Shown here: one piece after another, positions 7,974-16,533 of the stretch
Numbering within the stretch: the first letter of the stretch is position 1
How the letters are laid out: each line of letters begins with the position of its first letter
Source of the DNA: Candidatus Delongbacteria bacterium
Lineage (GTDB): Bacteria; CAIWAD01
Assembly: GCA_041675285.1 (NCBI GenBank)
Contig: JBAYTZ010000006.1
Span: 1-64,000 of the forward strand
Direction: 5' to 3'
Length of the DNA stretch: 64,000 nt
Notes under the pieces: model-generated
What the model saw: the letters and a program-made list of their open reading frames with translations, nothing else
Told to the model about the DNA's origin: nothing
Database searches by the model: none
Position numbers and translations under genes: made by a program

Positions 7974-9254
7974 TTACTCCAGGACCGCCAGAGCCGAGCG
8001 CAGGTCGGCCTCCAGGTCCTCGATGTTCTCCAGGCCGACGGAGAGGCGGATCATCGCCGGCGTGATGCCCGCGCTGGCCTTGGTCTCCTCGTCCAGATCG
8101 CTGTGGGTCATGGTGGAGGGGTGTTCGATCAGGCTCTCCGTGCCCCCCAGCGAGACGGCCATCTTGCAGATCTCCACCCGGTTGAGGACCTGGAAGGCCT
8201 CGGCCTCGCCGCCCTGGACCTCGAAGGCGATCAGGCTGCCCGAGCCCGAGCACTGGCGCTGCCAGATGGCGTTCTGGGTCTCCCCCAATTCGCCCGGATA
8301 GTAGACGCGCGCCACGGCGGGGTGGGCCTTGAGCAGGGTCACCAGCCGCCGGGCGTTCTCCTGCTGCCGGCGCATGCGCACGTCCAGGGTCTCCAGGCTG
8401 CGCATCAGGAGCCAACAGGTGAAGGGTTCGGCCATGGTGCCCAGAATGGTGCGGAAGACCGCCACCTCCTTGAGCAGCTTGTGCGAGCCCATCAGCGCGC
8501 CGGCCACCAGGTCGCTGTGGCCGCCGATGAACTTGGTGGCGCTGTAGACGGAGAGGTCCGCCCCCAGGGTGAGCGGCTGCTGGAAGAGCGGCCCGAGGAA
8601 GGTGTTGTCCACCATCAGGAGGATTTCCGAGTCCGGCGGAGCCTCGCCCGTCTGTTTGATGACGCGGGCCAGGGCCCGGATGTCCACCAGCGAGTTGGTG
8701 GGGTTGGAGGGCGTCTCCACGTGGACCAGCCGCACGCGTCCGGCGCGCTCTTTGAGCAGGGCCTCGACCTTGGCCGGCGTGTCGCTGCCGGCACAGACCC
8801 GGTGGACCGTGATGTTCAGGCGCGGGCAGATATGCTCGAAGAAGAAGTCCGTCCCGCCGTAGACGGGATTGGTGCTGATGATCTCCTGGCCGGGCTTGAC
8901 CAGCGCCAGCACGGTGGTGGTGATGGCCGACATGCCGCTGGAAAAGACCAGGCTCAAATCGGCGCTCTCCCAGCAGGCCAGCCGGTTCTCAAGGATCTCC
9001 AGGTCCGGGTTGTTGAGCCGCGAATAGATCAGGCCCATCTCCGGATCGCTGTTCGGGTCGCGCTCTTTCAAGCCGTAGGCCCACTGGAAGTAGCGCTTGC
9101 CCTCTTCCGCATTTCGGAACACGAAGGTGCTGGTGAGGAAGACCGGCGGCTTGACGGAGCCTTCGGAGAGGAAGGGATCGTAGCCGTAGCCCATCATCAG
9201 CGTGTCGGGGGCGAAGGGCCGGCCCGTGAGGGCGGAGCGGCGGTGCATGCTCAT
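7974..9254 (-). CDS. PLP-dependent Cys/Met metabolism enzyme (cystathionine gamma-synthase/lyase family)
   Basis: About 426 residues of the fold-type I trans-sulfuration family. Visible landmarks are YSRLNNPDLEILE near the substrate pocket, the PLP-ring segment VFSSGMSAI, VVHVETPSNPT-like VHVETPSNPTN, the aspartate in LLMVDNTF and the PLP lysine in SATKFIGGHSD. Which reaction it catalyses (cystathionine gamma-synthase, beta/gamma-lyase or methionine gamma-lyase) cannot be read from sequence. The favoured start is the ATG at 9254, with GGAG seven bases upstream; an ATG four codons earlier lacks a binding site. It stands alone between a GT9 gene and a terminator. Confidence 0.9.
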   Translation of the reverse strand: MSMHRRSALTGRPFAPDTLMMGYGYDPFLSEGSVKPPVFLTSTFVFRNAEEGKRYFQWAYGLKERDPNSDPEMGLIYSRLNNPDLEILENRLACWESADLSLVFSSGMSAITTTVLALVKPGQEIISTNPVYGGTDFFFEHICPRLNITVHRVCAGSDTPAKVEALLKERAGRVRLVHVETPSNPTNSLVDIRALARVIKQTGEAPPDSEILLMVDNTFLGPLFQQPLTLGADLSVYSATKFIGGHSDLVAGALMGSHKLLKEVAVFRTILGTMAEPFTCWLLMRSLETLDVRMRRQQENARRLVTLLKAHPAVARVYYPGELGETQNAIWQRQCSGSGSLIAFEVQGGEAEAFQVLNRVEICKMAVSLGGTESLIEHPSTMTHSDLDEETKASAGITPAMIRLSVGLENIEDLEADLRSALAVLE

Positions 9255-9389
9255 GGCGTGCTCCATCTATTGGTGGATGAACGGATTGACGAAAGGGCCG
9301 GCGGGCGCTCGCCGGGCGGGCTCAGGCGCGGGCGGGGGGCGAGGTGCCGGACTCGGCCCCCTCAGGGGCGGGCTGGGGCCAGGCGGCGC

Positions 9390-10436
9390 TCACGCGGCCG
9401 ACCCTCCGGCGGCGGGCTGGTTGATCTCTTCCACCACGGCCCGGGCCACGCTCTCGGGATCCAGCTCGCTCAAGCAGGCCAGGGTGCCCAGTGGGCAGCG
9501 CCGGTGGCCGTGGATGCCGCAGGGAATGCAGTCCAACTTCAGTTGGAAGACCCGGTCGCGCGGGCCGCGCGGGCCGAAGCCGAAACCGGGGATGGTGGAA
9601 CCGAACAGGGCGAAGGTGGGGATGCCGGCGGCCTGGGCCAGGTGCAGGGGCGCGCTGTCGTTGACCACGGCCAGGCGGCAGAGGCGCAGGGCCTGGAAGC
9701 TCTCGCGCAGCTCCAGCTCGCCGGCCAGCACGTGCACGCGACCCTTGCGGCAGCCGTGGACCTGATCCGCCACCTCGGTGCAGAGGGCGCGGTCGCCCGG
9801 GCCGCCAAGCAGGACGATGTCCGCCGCACTGGCCTCCATCACCCGATCCGCCAGGGTGCCGAAGTGCCGGGCCGGCCAGCGTTTGGTCTCCCAGAGGGAG
9901 GCCGGCGCCAGGGCCACGGGCAGCACCAGGCCGCGGGCCTCGAACAGATCGCGGACGCGGGCCTCCTCCAGCGGATCGGCGTAGAGGCTGGGGCGCGCGG
10001 GCTCCGCGCCCTCCTCCAGCGGACCGGCCAGACTGAGGTTGCGGTCGATCTCGTGCAGGCGGCGGGCGTCGAAGACCAGCTCGGTGTAGACCAGACTGCC
10101 CACGGCGCTGGAGAAACCCACCCGCTCAAAGGCCCCGCTGCTCCAGGCCAGCGCGCTGGAGCGCAGGCTGCGGTGCGGGCAGATCACCCGGTCCACCTGG
10201 TGGCTGCGCATCCGGCGCACCAGGCGGCGGAAACCCGCCCAGCCGGCGTCGGCGCCGCGCTTGTCGTAGAGAATGAGCTCATCCAGGCGCGGATCGCCCT
10301 GGAACAGGGAGCCGCAGCTCGGCCGGGTCACCAGGCCCAGCCACTCCAAGTCGGGCTCCCGCCGCAGGCGGTCCAGCAGCGGGGTCAAGAGGATCAGGTC
10401 GCCGGGAAAGGCGGTGTGGATGACGAGGGTGCGCAT
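9390..10436 (-). CDS. Glycosyltransferase family 9 (ADP-heptose:LPS heptosyltransferase-like)
   Basis: 348-residue GT-B enzyme resembling WaaC/WaaF/RfaQ. The N-terminus MRTLVIHTAFPGDLILLTPLL is the family's acceptor-side signature (normally IGDVVLTTP), and the C-terminal donor-site pattern is seen in VVNDSAPLHLAQAAGIPTFALFGST. A cysteine-bearing segment IPCGIHGHRRCPLG near the C-terminus resembles the CTCP-like loop of this family. Predicted to add heptose or a related sugar to the lipid A core on the cytoplasmic face. It is next to an LpxL-type acyltransferase gene. ATG at 10436 is preferred to a start eight codons upstream. Confidence 0.88.
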   Translation of the reverse strand: MRTLVIHTAFPGDLILLTPLLDRLRREPDLEWLGLVTRPSCGSLFQGDPRLDELILYDKRGADAGWAGFRRLVRRMRSHQVDRVICPHRSLRSSALAWSSGAFERVGFSSAVGSLVYTELVFDARRLHEIDRNLSLAGPLEEGAEPARPSLYADPLEEARVRDLFEARGLVLPVALAPASLWETKRWPARHFGTLADRVMEASAADIVLLGGPGDRALCTEVADQVHGCRKGRVHVLAGELELRESFQALRLCRLAVVNDSAPLHLAQAAGIPTFALFGSTIPGFGFGPRGPRDRVFQLKLDCIPCGIHGHRRCPLGTLACLSELDPESVARAVVEEINQPAAGGSAA

Positions 10437-10530
10437 CTTGTTTCCAAGGTAACAGACCAAGGGGCGGGATGGAGCCGGACGGGGAACAAGCTCGGTCCAG
10501 CCATCGGCCGCCCGGGACGGGCCCTGGGAA

Positions 10531-11397
10531 TCAAGCCTCCGGCTGGGTCTTCCAGCGGCGGTGCATCCAGAACCACTGCGCGGGCGTGCGGCGCACGCGC
10601 TCCTCCAGCAGGGCCGTGTAGCGCGCGGTCAGGGCCTCGACGTGTTCGTCGCAGAAGGTCCAGCCTTCGTCAAGGGGCACCTCGAGGAACTCCACCTCGA
10701 AGCGGCCGCCGGGCACGCGCACGCAGTTGACGAACATCAGCGGCACGCCCAGCCGCAGGGCGTAGACCGCCGCGCCCTTGGGCGTGGAGGCCGGGTGGCC
10801 GAAGAAGGGCACGAAGACGCCGTGGCTGCGCGCGTCCTGGTCGGAGAGGAAAGCAATCAGCCGGTTGCGGCGGAAGTGCTTCAGCACGCCGCGCGAGGCG
10901 TCGCGGGAAAAGATGATCTCCACCCCGTGCCCGGCGCGCGCGCGGTTGACGATCTCGTCCAGGACGGGGTCGTGGATCCGCTTGACGATGTAGCTCACGT
11001 CCAGCCCCAGGTCCACGCAGCCGATCCCCATCACCTCCCAGTTGCCCAGGTGGCCGCCCACGCCCATCAAGCCCCGGCCCCGCTCCAGCAGGCGCCGGGC
11101 CACTTCCGGAGCGAGGAAGCGCACCCGCTGGGCCTGCCATTCGTGGTCCATCCGCGGCAGCCAGAAGAGCTCCAGGCCCATGGTGGCGAAGTGGGTCATG
11201 CAGTCCCGGCAGACCCGGCGGCGCCAAGCCGGCGTGGAGTCGGGAAAGGCCTTGTGCAGATTGGCCAGCATCAGCGCGCGCCGGACGGGGATCAAGTGGA
11301 ACCAGAGCCAGCCCATGGCCCGCCCCAGCGCCAGCAGCGCGGGATAGGGCAGCCGCAGCAGCAGGGCCACCAGCGCGTGCAACAGGAAGGCTTTCAT
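10531..11397 (-). CDS. Lipid A biosynthesis acyltransferase (LpxL/LpxM family)
   Basis: 288-residue inner-membrane acyltransferase that adds a secondary acyl chain to lipid A. The amino-terminal hydrophobic helix (about 5-37) anchors it, and the catalytic H-x4-E motif is GHLGNWE (H116, E121). FLSDQDARSHGVFVPFFG is a typical family block. Its ATG overlaps the stop of the adenylate cyclase gene by 4 bp, so the two are translated together. With the adjacent GT9 gene and gmhA it shows that the organism makes lipopolysaccharide. Confidence 0.92.
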   Translation of the reverse strand: MKAFLLHALVALLLRLPYPALLALGRAMGWLWFHLIPVRRALMLANLHKAFPDSTPAWRRRVCRDCMTHFATMGLELFWLPRMDHEWQAQRVRFLAPEVARRLLERGRGLMGVGGHLGNWEVMGIGCVDLGLDVSYIVKRIHDPVLDEIVNRARAGHGVEIIFSRDASRGVLKHFRRNRLIAFLSDQDARSHGVFVPFFGHPASTPKGAAVYALRLGVPLMFVNCVRVPGGRFEVEFLEVPLDEGWTFCDEHVEALTARYTALLEERVRRTPAQWFWMHRRWKTQPEA

Positions 11398-13553
11398 TTC
11401 TCGGTCATCTCCTGCACGCCGTCCCAATCCGGAGCGGGCGGCTGGAGCCCGAACGCACGGCAACGGGCAGCCAGCGTGCGAGCCGGGCCGTCAGTGGGAT
11501 TCTCTTCCAGCAGGGCCGCGAAGGCGGCGGCGGCGGCGCTGAAGTCGCGCGCCAGGTAGAGGGCGCGCGCCGCGTCCCAGCACCGGATCCGCTCCTGCAG
11601 TTCGGCAGCCCGGGGGGAGTCAGTCCGGTCCAGCAACTCCCACAGGTCCACCGGCTCCCGGCGGCCCTTGACCCGGATGGCGTCCAGCTGCCGGCCCAGG
11701 AAGGCCCCGTCCAGCCGGCGCCAGCTGTCGCCGGAGAGCAGGATGTAGGAGCCGTAGTACTTGTTGACGCCCTCCAGGCGCGAGGCCAGGTTCATGGCGT
11801 CGCCCATGGCCGTGTAGTCGAAGATCTGCCGGCTGCCCATGTTGCCCACCACCATCAGGCCGCTGTTGACGCCCACCCGGGCCTTGAGCTGGGGCTTGCC
11901 GCGCCGGGCCCAATCCTCGCGCATTCCCACCAGCCGCTCCTGCATGCGCAGCGCGGCCCGGGCGGCGCGCAGGGCGTGGTCGGCGCAGGGCAGGGGCGCG
12001 CCGAACTCGGCGATGATCGCGTCGCCCTCATACTTGTCAATGATCCCGCCCTCGTCCGTGACACACTGGGTCATCTCGGTCAGGTACTCGTTCAGGAGCT
12101 CCACCAGCTGGGTCGGGCTCAAATGCTCGGAGACGGACGTGAAGCCCTCCACGTCGCTGAACAGCGCGCTCATCTCGCGCTCCTCGCCGCCCAGCACCAG
12201 CTTGTCCGGGCTCTTGATCAGCTCGGCCACCACGGCCTCGGGCACGTACTGGGCGAACATGCCGCGGATCTGGGCCCGCTCCCGGCGGGCCTGGAGGAAG
12301 TGCAGGAGCGTGCCGGCGGTCCAGGCGAAGGCCAGCGCGGCCAGCGGCGCCACCAGCTCCAGCCAGAGGTTGTGGCGGACGAAGGCCCACTGGGCCAGGG
12401 CCAGCCAGCCGGCCGCCAGCGGCAACAGGAGCAGCAGGGCGCGCAGGGGGCCCAGCCGGCGCGTGATCCAGCCGCCGGCCAGGGCCATGGCGGCCAGCAG
12501 CAGCCAGGCGCGGGCGCCGGTGAGCGGGTTGACGATCCAGGCGCCGTCCAGCATCGTCTGCACGGCGTGGGCGTGCACCTCCACCCCGGGCATGAGCTGG
12601 CGGAGGCCCTGGTAGTTGAAGAAGGGCGTGCGCTTGTCGTCGTGCAGATCCGTGGCGCTCACGCCCACCAGGGCCACCTTGCCCGCGAAGGGATGGACCT
12701 CGCCGGGCCAGAGGGCCTGGAAGAGCGCGCTGTCGGCGAACTGCTCCACGTAGTCGGCGTCCTGGTCCGGGTCGGCCAGGGTGAACTCCGCGTCGTCGAG
12801 GAAGTCGGAGAAACTGCGGTGGGTCCAGGTTCCGGCGGGGCCGTAATAGTTGATGCGGACAGCGTTGGCCTTGCCCGGCTCCAGGCGCAGGGCGCGCTCT
12901 CCCAGGCGGCGCAGGCCGCCGGCGATGGGCCCGAAGGCCAGGCCCGCGCCACCGCGGCCCTCCAGCGAATCCAGCGTGTAGAGCAGGCGCGCCCCCAGCA
13001 CGGCCCGCGGCGTGCCGTCGCCGGGATCGGGCAGGAAGAGCGGGTAGAGTCGGTTGACGCCGTCGGGGTCGCTCAGGTCATTGACCAGGGCCCAGGGCTG
13101 GCCGGTCTCCAGCAGGACGGGCAGCGGACGGTCCAGCCGCTGGTAGCCGCCGCGCTCGTAGACCAGCTCGCCCGAGAGCACCACCGGGGCGCACTCGCGA
13201 ACGGCGGCGGCCAGCTCGGCCAGGCCGGCGGAGTCCCCCACCGCCTCCTCGGTGAATTGGATGTCGAGCACGATGAGCCGGACGCCCATCCGCTTCAGGT
13301 TGCGCAGCGCGCGGGCGAAGTGACCGCGCGGGAAGGGCCAGCGCTGGTTCAGGTCCTTGTAGCTGCGGTTGTCCACGGTGACCAGCACCAGCGGGCTGTG
13401 CTCCACGGAGCGCGGCCCGCGCAGCTGGAAGCGTAGGTCCAGGCTGCGGTCCTCCAGCCCGAAGAGCCCGGCGTCCAGCAGGCTGAAGAGCACGGCCAGC
13501 AGAAAGGCCACGCCCGCGGCGAGCCACCAACGCTGCAGCTTCGGCCTGCTCAC
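11394..13553 (-). CDS. CHASE2-domain adenylate/guanylate cyclase
   Basis: 719-residue transmembrane class III cyclase. An N-terminal helix (about 9-27) leads to an extracytoplasmic CHASE2 sensor (about 35-310). Two or three helices (about 325-405) follow, then the cyclase domain from about 430 with LFSDVEGFTS (first metal aspartate near 467), DKYEGDAIIAEFG (second metal site near 510) and GNMGSRQIFDYTAMGDAMNLASRLE. A ~90-residue C-terminal extension may be TPR-like. The start is GTG with GGAGG seven bases upstream. Overlap with the lipid A acyltransferase gene hints at envelope sensing, but that is inference. Whether the product is cAMP or cGMP is not settled. Confidence 0.92.
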   Translation of the reverse strand: MSRPKLQRWWLAAGVAFLLAVLFSLLDAGLFGLEDRSLDLRFQLRGPRSVEHSPLVLVTVDNRSYKDLNQRWPFPRGHFARALRNLKRMGVRLIVLDIQFTEEAVGDSAGLAELAAAVRECAPVVLSGELVYERGGYQRLDRPLPVLLETGQPWALVNDLSDPDGVNRLYPLFLPDPGDGTPRAVLGARLLYTLDSLEGRGGAGLAFGPIAGGLRRLGERALRLEPGKANAVRINYYGPAGTWTHRSFSDFLDDAEFTLADPDQDADYVEQFADSALFQALWPGEVHPFAGKVALVGVSATDLHDDKRTPFFNYQGLRQLMPGVEVHAHAVQTMLDGAWIVNPLTGARAWLLLAAMALAGGWITRRLGPLRALLLLLPLAAGWLALAQWAFVRHNLWLELVAPLAALAFAWTAGTLLHFLQARRERAQIRGMFAQYVPEAVVAELIKSPDKLVLGGEEREMSALFSDVEGFTSVSEHLSPTQLVELLNEYLTEMTQCVTDEGGIIDKYEGDAIIAEFGAPLPCADHALRAARAALRMQERLVGMREDWARRGKPQLKARVGVNSGLMVVGNMGSRQIFDYTAMGDAMNLASRLEGVNKYYGSYILLSGDSWRRLDGAFLGRQLDAIRVKGRREPVDLWELLDRTDSPRAAELQERIRCWDAARALYLARDFSAAAAAFAALLEENPTDGPARTLAARCRAFGLQPPAPDWDGVQEMTEK

Positions 13554-13573
13554 TCATCCACCTCCGTTGGAAT

Positions 13574-13647
13574 CACCACAGAGGCACAGAGGCACGGCAA
13601 GAACCCAGCTTGATGGTTCCGGGCTGTGTCTCTGTGACTCCGTGGTT
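13574..13647. repeat. Inverted pair of CACAGAGGCACAGAGG-type repeats
   Basis: 13574-13597 (ACCACAGAGGCACAGAGGCA and beyond) is an imperfect reverse complement of 13624-13647 (CTGTGTCTCTGTGACTCCGT and beyond). The arms have an 8-bp internal period and fill the 107-bp gap between the cyclase start and the NtrC-like regulator stop. The transcript could form a long imperfect hairpin. Same family as the repeats at 437-462, 582-607, 30478-30628 and 31760-31880. Confidence 0.85.
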
Positions 13648-13660
13648 CAAACCAAATGGC

Positions 13661-15076
13661 TCACTCGCCGGCGTCGGGCGCGCCCTTGTCGATGATCGCC
13701 GACAGGCCGGGGTCCGCCGCGCGGTACTCGTTAAGCTTGTTGCGCAGGGTGCGGATGCTGATCGCCAGCACCTCGGCCGTGCGCGTGCGGTTGTTGTTGT
13801 AGCGCTTGAGCGTGGCCAGGATCAGCCGCTTCTCCATCTCGTCCACCGTGATGTCCGCGGCGGGCAGCTCGAAGTCCCCGCCCTCCTCGGCGAACTGTTC
13901 CAGGGGCTTGAAACTGCCGGCGTCGAGGATCGGGCCGGTGGCCATCACCACGGCGCGCTCGATGGTGTTCTCCAACTCGCGCACGTTGCCCTCCCAACGC
14001 CGGGAGACCAGGTAGCGCATCCCGCCCTCCTCGATCCCCAGGATGGTGCGGTTCATGCGCTGGGCGTACTTCTTGAGGAAGTGCTCGGCCAATAGCGGGA
14101 TGTCGTCCACGCGCTCGCGCAGCGGCGGCAGGGTGATGGGAATGACGTTCAAGCGGTAGAACAGGTCGCGCCGGAAGCGGCCTTCCTGCACCTCGGACTT
14201 CATGTCGCGGTTGGTGGAGCTGATCAGGCGCACGTCCACCTTGACCACGTCGTTGGAGCCCACCCGCTGCAGCTCGCCCTCCTGCAACACGCGCAGCAAC
14301 TTACTCTGCAGATTGAGGGGCATCTCGCTGATCTCGTCCAGGAAGAGCGTGCCGCCGTCGGCTTCCTCGAAGATGCCCTTGCGGTCGCCCACGCTGCCCG
14401 TGAAGGCGCCCTTGACGTGGCCAAAGAGCTCGCTCTCCAGCAGGGCGTCGGGGATGGCCGCGCAGTTCTTGGCCACGAACTTCTTGTCGGCGCGGTCGCT
14501 GTAGTGGTGCAGGGCGCGGGCCACCAGCTCCTTGCCCGTGCCGTTCTCGCCCTGGATCAGCACGCTGGAACCCGAGGGTGCCACGGTGCGGATCATGTCG
14601 AAGATCTGCTTCATGACCTTGTTGCGGGCCACGATGCGCCCGAACTCCTCGCGGCCCTCCAGCCGGCCGCGCAGCATGCGCGTCTCCAGCAGCAGGTCGC
14701 GGTGCTCGAAGGCCTTGCGCAGGCGGTGGTCCACCTCGGCCACCATGCAGGGCTTTTGGATGTAGTCGAAAGCGCCCAGTTTGATGGCCCGGATGGCGCT
14801 CTCCACGCTGCCGTAGGCGGTCATCATCAGGACCATCTGGTCGGGCACGCGCCGGCGCAGCTCCTCCAGGAACTCGTAGCCGTCCATCCCGTCCATCTTG
14901 ATGTCCGTCAGCACCAGGTCGGCGGACTCCTGGGCCAGCAGCTCCAGGGCCTCCCGGCCCCCGCCCGCGGTGCGGATCTGGTAGCCCAGCCGGCCCAGCC
15001 CCTCCTGGAGCAGCTCGCGGATCAGCTTCTCGTCGTCCACCACCAGGACTTGCCGGCTGCCCATCACGTCGCTCAT
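13661..15076 (-). CDS. NtrC-family sigma-54-dependent response regulator
   Basis: 471 residues in three domains: receiver (about 8-125, phosphoacceptor Asp58 in LVLTDIKM), AAA+ ATPase (about 150-385) with Walker A GENGTGKE (176-183) and the sigma-54-contacting GAFTGS loop (about 222), and a Fis-type helix-turn-helix at the C-terminus (about 430-465). It activates sigma-54 promoters when phosphorylated, most likely by the NtrB-like kinase encoded 240 bp upstream. The ATG at 15076 with AGAGG is preferred to a GTG two codons earlier. The target promoters are unknown. Confidence 0.95.
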   Translation of the reverse strand: MSDVMGSRQVLVVDDEKLIRELLQEGLGRLGYQIRTAGGGREALELLAQESADLVLTDIKMDGMDGYEFLEELRRRVPDQMVLMMTAYGSVESAIRAIKLGAFDYIQKPCMVAEVDHRLRKAFEHRDLLLETRMLRGRLEGREEFGRIVARNKVMKQIFDMIRTVAPSGSSVLIQGENGTGKELVARALHHYSDRADKKFVAKNCAAIPDALLESELFGHVKGAFTGSVGDRKGIFEEADGGTLFLDEISEMPLNLQSKLLRVLQEGELQRVGSNDVVKVDVRLISSTNRDMKSEVQEGRFRRDLFYRLNVIPITLPPLRERVDDIPLLAEHFLKKYAQRMNRTILGIEEGGMRYLVSRRWEGNVRELENTIERAVVMATGPILDAGSFKPLEQFAEEGGDFELPAADITVDEMEKRLILATLKRYNNNRTRTAEVLAISIRTLRNKLNEYRAADPGLSAIIDKGAPDAGE

Positions 15077-15106
15077 GGCCACCTCTTCTGGGAGAACAAC
15101 CCGATC

Positions 15107-15147
15107 GAACCACGAAGGTCACGAAGCTGCGAAGAGAGCACGAAGGC
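15107..15147. repeat. ACGAAG-type dispersed periodic repeat
   Basis: ACCACGAAGGTCACGAAGCTGCGAAGAGAGCACGAAGG shows an 8- to 9-base recurrence of CACGAAG/GCGAAG. It resembles, in reverse complement, the CTTCGAG/CTTCGTG stretches at 357-384 and 502-530 and the CACGAAGACC stretch at 31718-31761. It lies in the 240-bp gap between the kinase stop and the regulator start. Confidence 0.7.
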
Positions 15148-15255
15148 GTTGATCGAGTCCGAGCCCCGCTTGTAGGATCGGGGCCGACCGTGTCGGGCGC
15201 GCGCACAGCGCTTGCCTGTGGTCCGCCTCATTGGTTCCTCCGACTCCCCGAACGG

Positions 15256-15283
15256 GATCCCAGGCTCCGGAGCCTCAGGGATC
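15256..15283. other. Long palindrome downstream of the NtrB-like kinase
   Basis: GATCCC (15256-15261) pairs with GGGATC (15278-15283), and inside it GGCTCC (15263-15268) pairs with GGAGCC (15269-15274), leaving small bulges. It lies 33 bp past the kinase stop codon. There is no T-run on the minus strand, so it may be a processing or stabilising hairpin rather than an intrinsic terminator. Confidence 0.55.
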
Positions 15284-15315
15284 GCGCCTCGACCCCTCCA
15301 TCAACAATCCCACGC

Positions 15316-16533
15316 TCACAACTCGTTGGCCAGGGGCAGCTGGACGGTGAAGCAGGCGCCCTGTCCCGGTTTGGAGCGCAGGCTGATCACGCCGCCGTGC
15401 AGCTCCACGTTCTTGCGCACGATGGCCAGGCCCAGGCCCGTGCCCTTGGCGCGCGTGGTGAAGAAGGGGTTGTAGAGTTTCTCGTGCAGGTTCTCGGGAA
15501 TGCCCGGCCCCGTGTCCCAGACCTCCACGGCGATGCGTCCGGCGCCGCCCGGCGCGCGGGTCTCGCGCACGCGGCAGCCCAGCCGGCCCGGGCCGCCCTC
15601 GAAGGCCTGCACGGCGTTCTTGAACAGGTTGAGGAAGCTCTGGCGCATCAGCTCGGGGTCCATGCGCACGGGCAGTTCGGTCAACCCCAGGTCGATCTCC
15701 AGCTCCAGCGGCAGGCGGGCCTGCTCCACCTCGATCTGGATGAAACTGAGCACCTCGCGCAGGAGCTGGCGCAGATCCAGCACCTGCAGGCGCGGCTCGA
15801 CGGGGCGCGTGTAGGTCAGCAGGTTGGTGGCCACCTTGTTCAGCCCCTCGACGCCTTCGATGATCCGCAGCGTGTAGCGGTGCGGATCGCTCTCGGGTTC
15901 GAGCAGGTCCTTCAAGAGGGCCGCGAAGCCGCCGATGCCCCCGAGCGGATTGCGCAGCTCGTGGGCCACGCTGGCGGCCATCTCGCCCAGGGCGGCCAGG
16001 GTGCGGCTCTGCTCCAGGCGGCGCTCCATGTGGATCAGGTGGGTCTGGTCGTCGAGGATCTGCAGCACGCCGATGGGGTTGCCCATGTCGTCGCGCACCA
16101 GGCGGCAGTCCACACGCAGGGTCTGCACCCCGTGCCGGCCCTCCAGCAGCAGCTCGTCCTGGCTGACGTGCCGGCCCTCGCCCACCACCTCGTCCAGGAT
16201 GTTCTGCAAGGGTTCGGGCAGGACGGCGGAGGCCAGAATGGGCAGCTCGCCCTCGATGTTCAGCAGCGTGCGCGCCCGGGGGTTGGCCTCGCTCAGGTAG
16301 CCGTCCAGCTCCACCATCAGCACGGCGCTGGACATGGAGGCCAGGATCTGGCGCAGCTTGCCCGCCACGCGCTCCATCTGCAGGAGATTGCCCGTCAGCA
16401 GGCGGTCCTTGATCTCCAGCTCGCGGGTCAGCTCCTCCAGCCGCCGCTCGAGCTGACGGGGATCGGGCTCGCCGCGCGGCGCCGGAACGGTCTCGCAACC
16501 CGGCAGGGCCGGTCCTTCGGGGCTCAGTGGCAC
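15316..16533 (-). CDS. Soluble NtrB-like PAS histidine kinase
   Basis: 405-residue sensor kinase without membrane segments. A short coiled coil (about 24-60) precedes a PAS domain (about 60-170), then HisKA with the phosphoacceptor in SVAHELRNP (about His191) and a HATPase domain with NAVQAF, DTGPGIP, FFTTRAKGTGLGLAIV. It resembles NtrB-type cytosolic kinases that work with sigma-54 activators. The start is GTG, overlapping the upstream receiver gene by 10 bp. It is flanked by two receivers (16524-17012 and 13661-15076), which could both be partners. Confidence 0.93.
   Translation of the reverse strand: MPLSPEGPALPGCETVPAPRGEPDPRQLERRLEELTRELEIKDRLLTGNLLQMERVAGKLRQILASMSSAVLMVELDGYLSEANPRARTLLNIEGELPILASAVLPEPLQNILDEVVGEGRHVSQDELLLEGRHGVQTLRVDCRLVRDDMGNPIGVLQILDDQTHLIHMERRLEQSRTLAALGEMAASVAHELRNPLGGIGGFAALLKDLLEPESDPHRYTLRIIEGVEGLNKVATNLLTYTRPVEPRLQVLDLRQLLREVLSFIQIEVEQARLPLELEIDLGLTELPVRMDPELMRQSFLNLFKNAVQAFEGGPGRLGCRVRETRAPGGAGRIAVEVWDTGPGIPENLHEKLYNPFFTTRAKGTGLGLAIVRKNVELHGGVISLRSKPGQGACFTVQLPLANEL

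Noticed and set aside
7746..10730. 994-codon plus-strand open frame
   Set aside because: Antisense to comF, the cystathionine-type gene and the GT9 gene, with the same low-complexity composition. No ribosome binding site and no motif.
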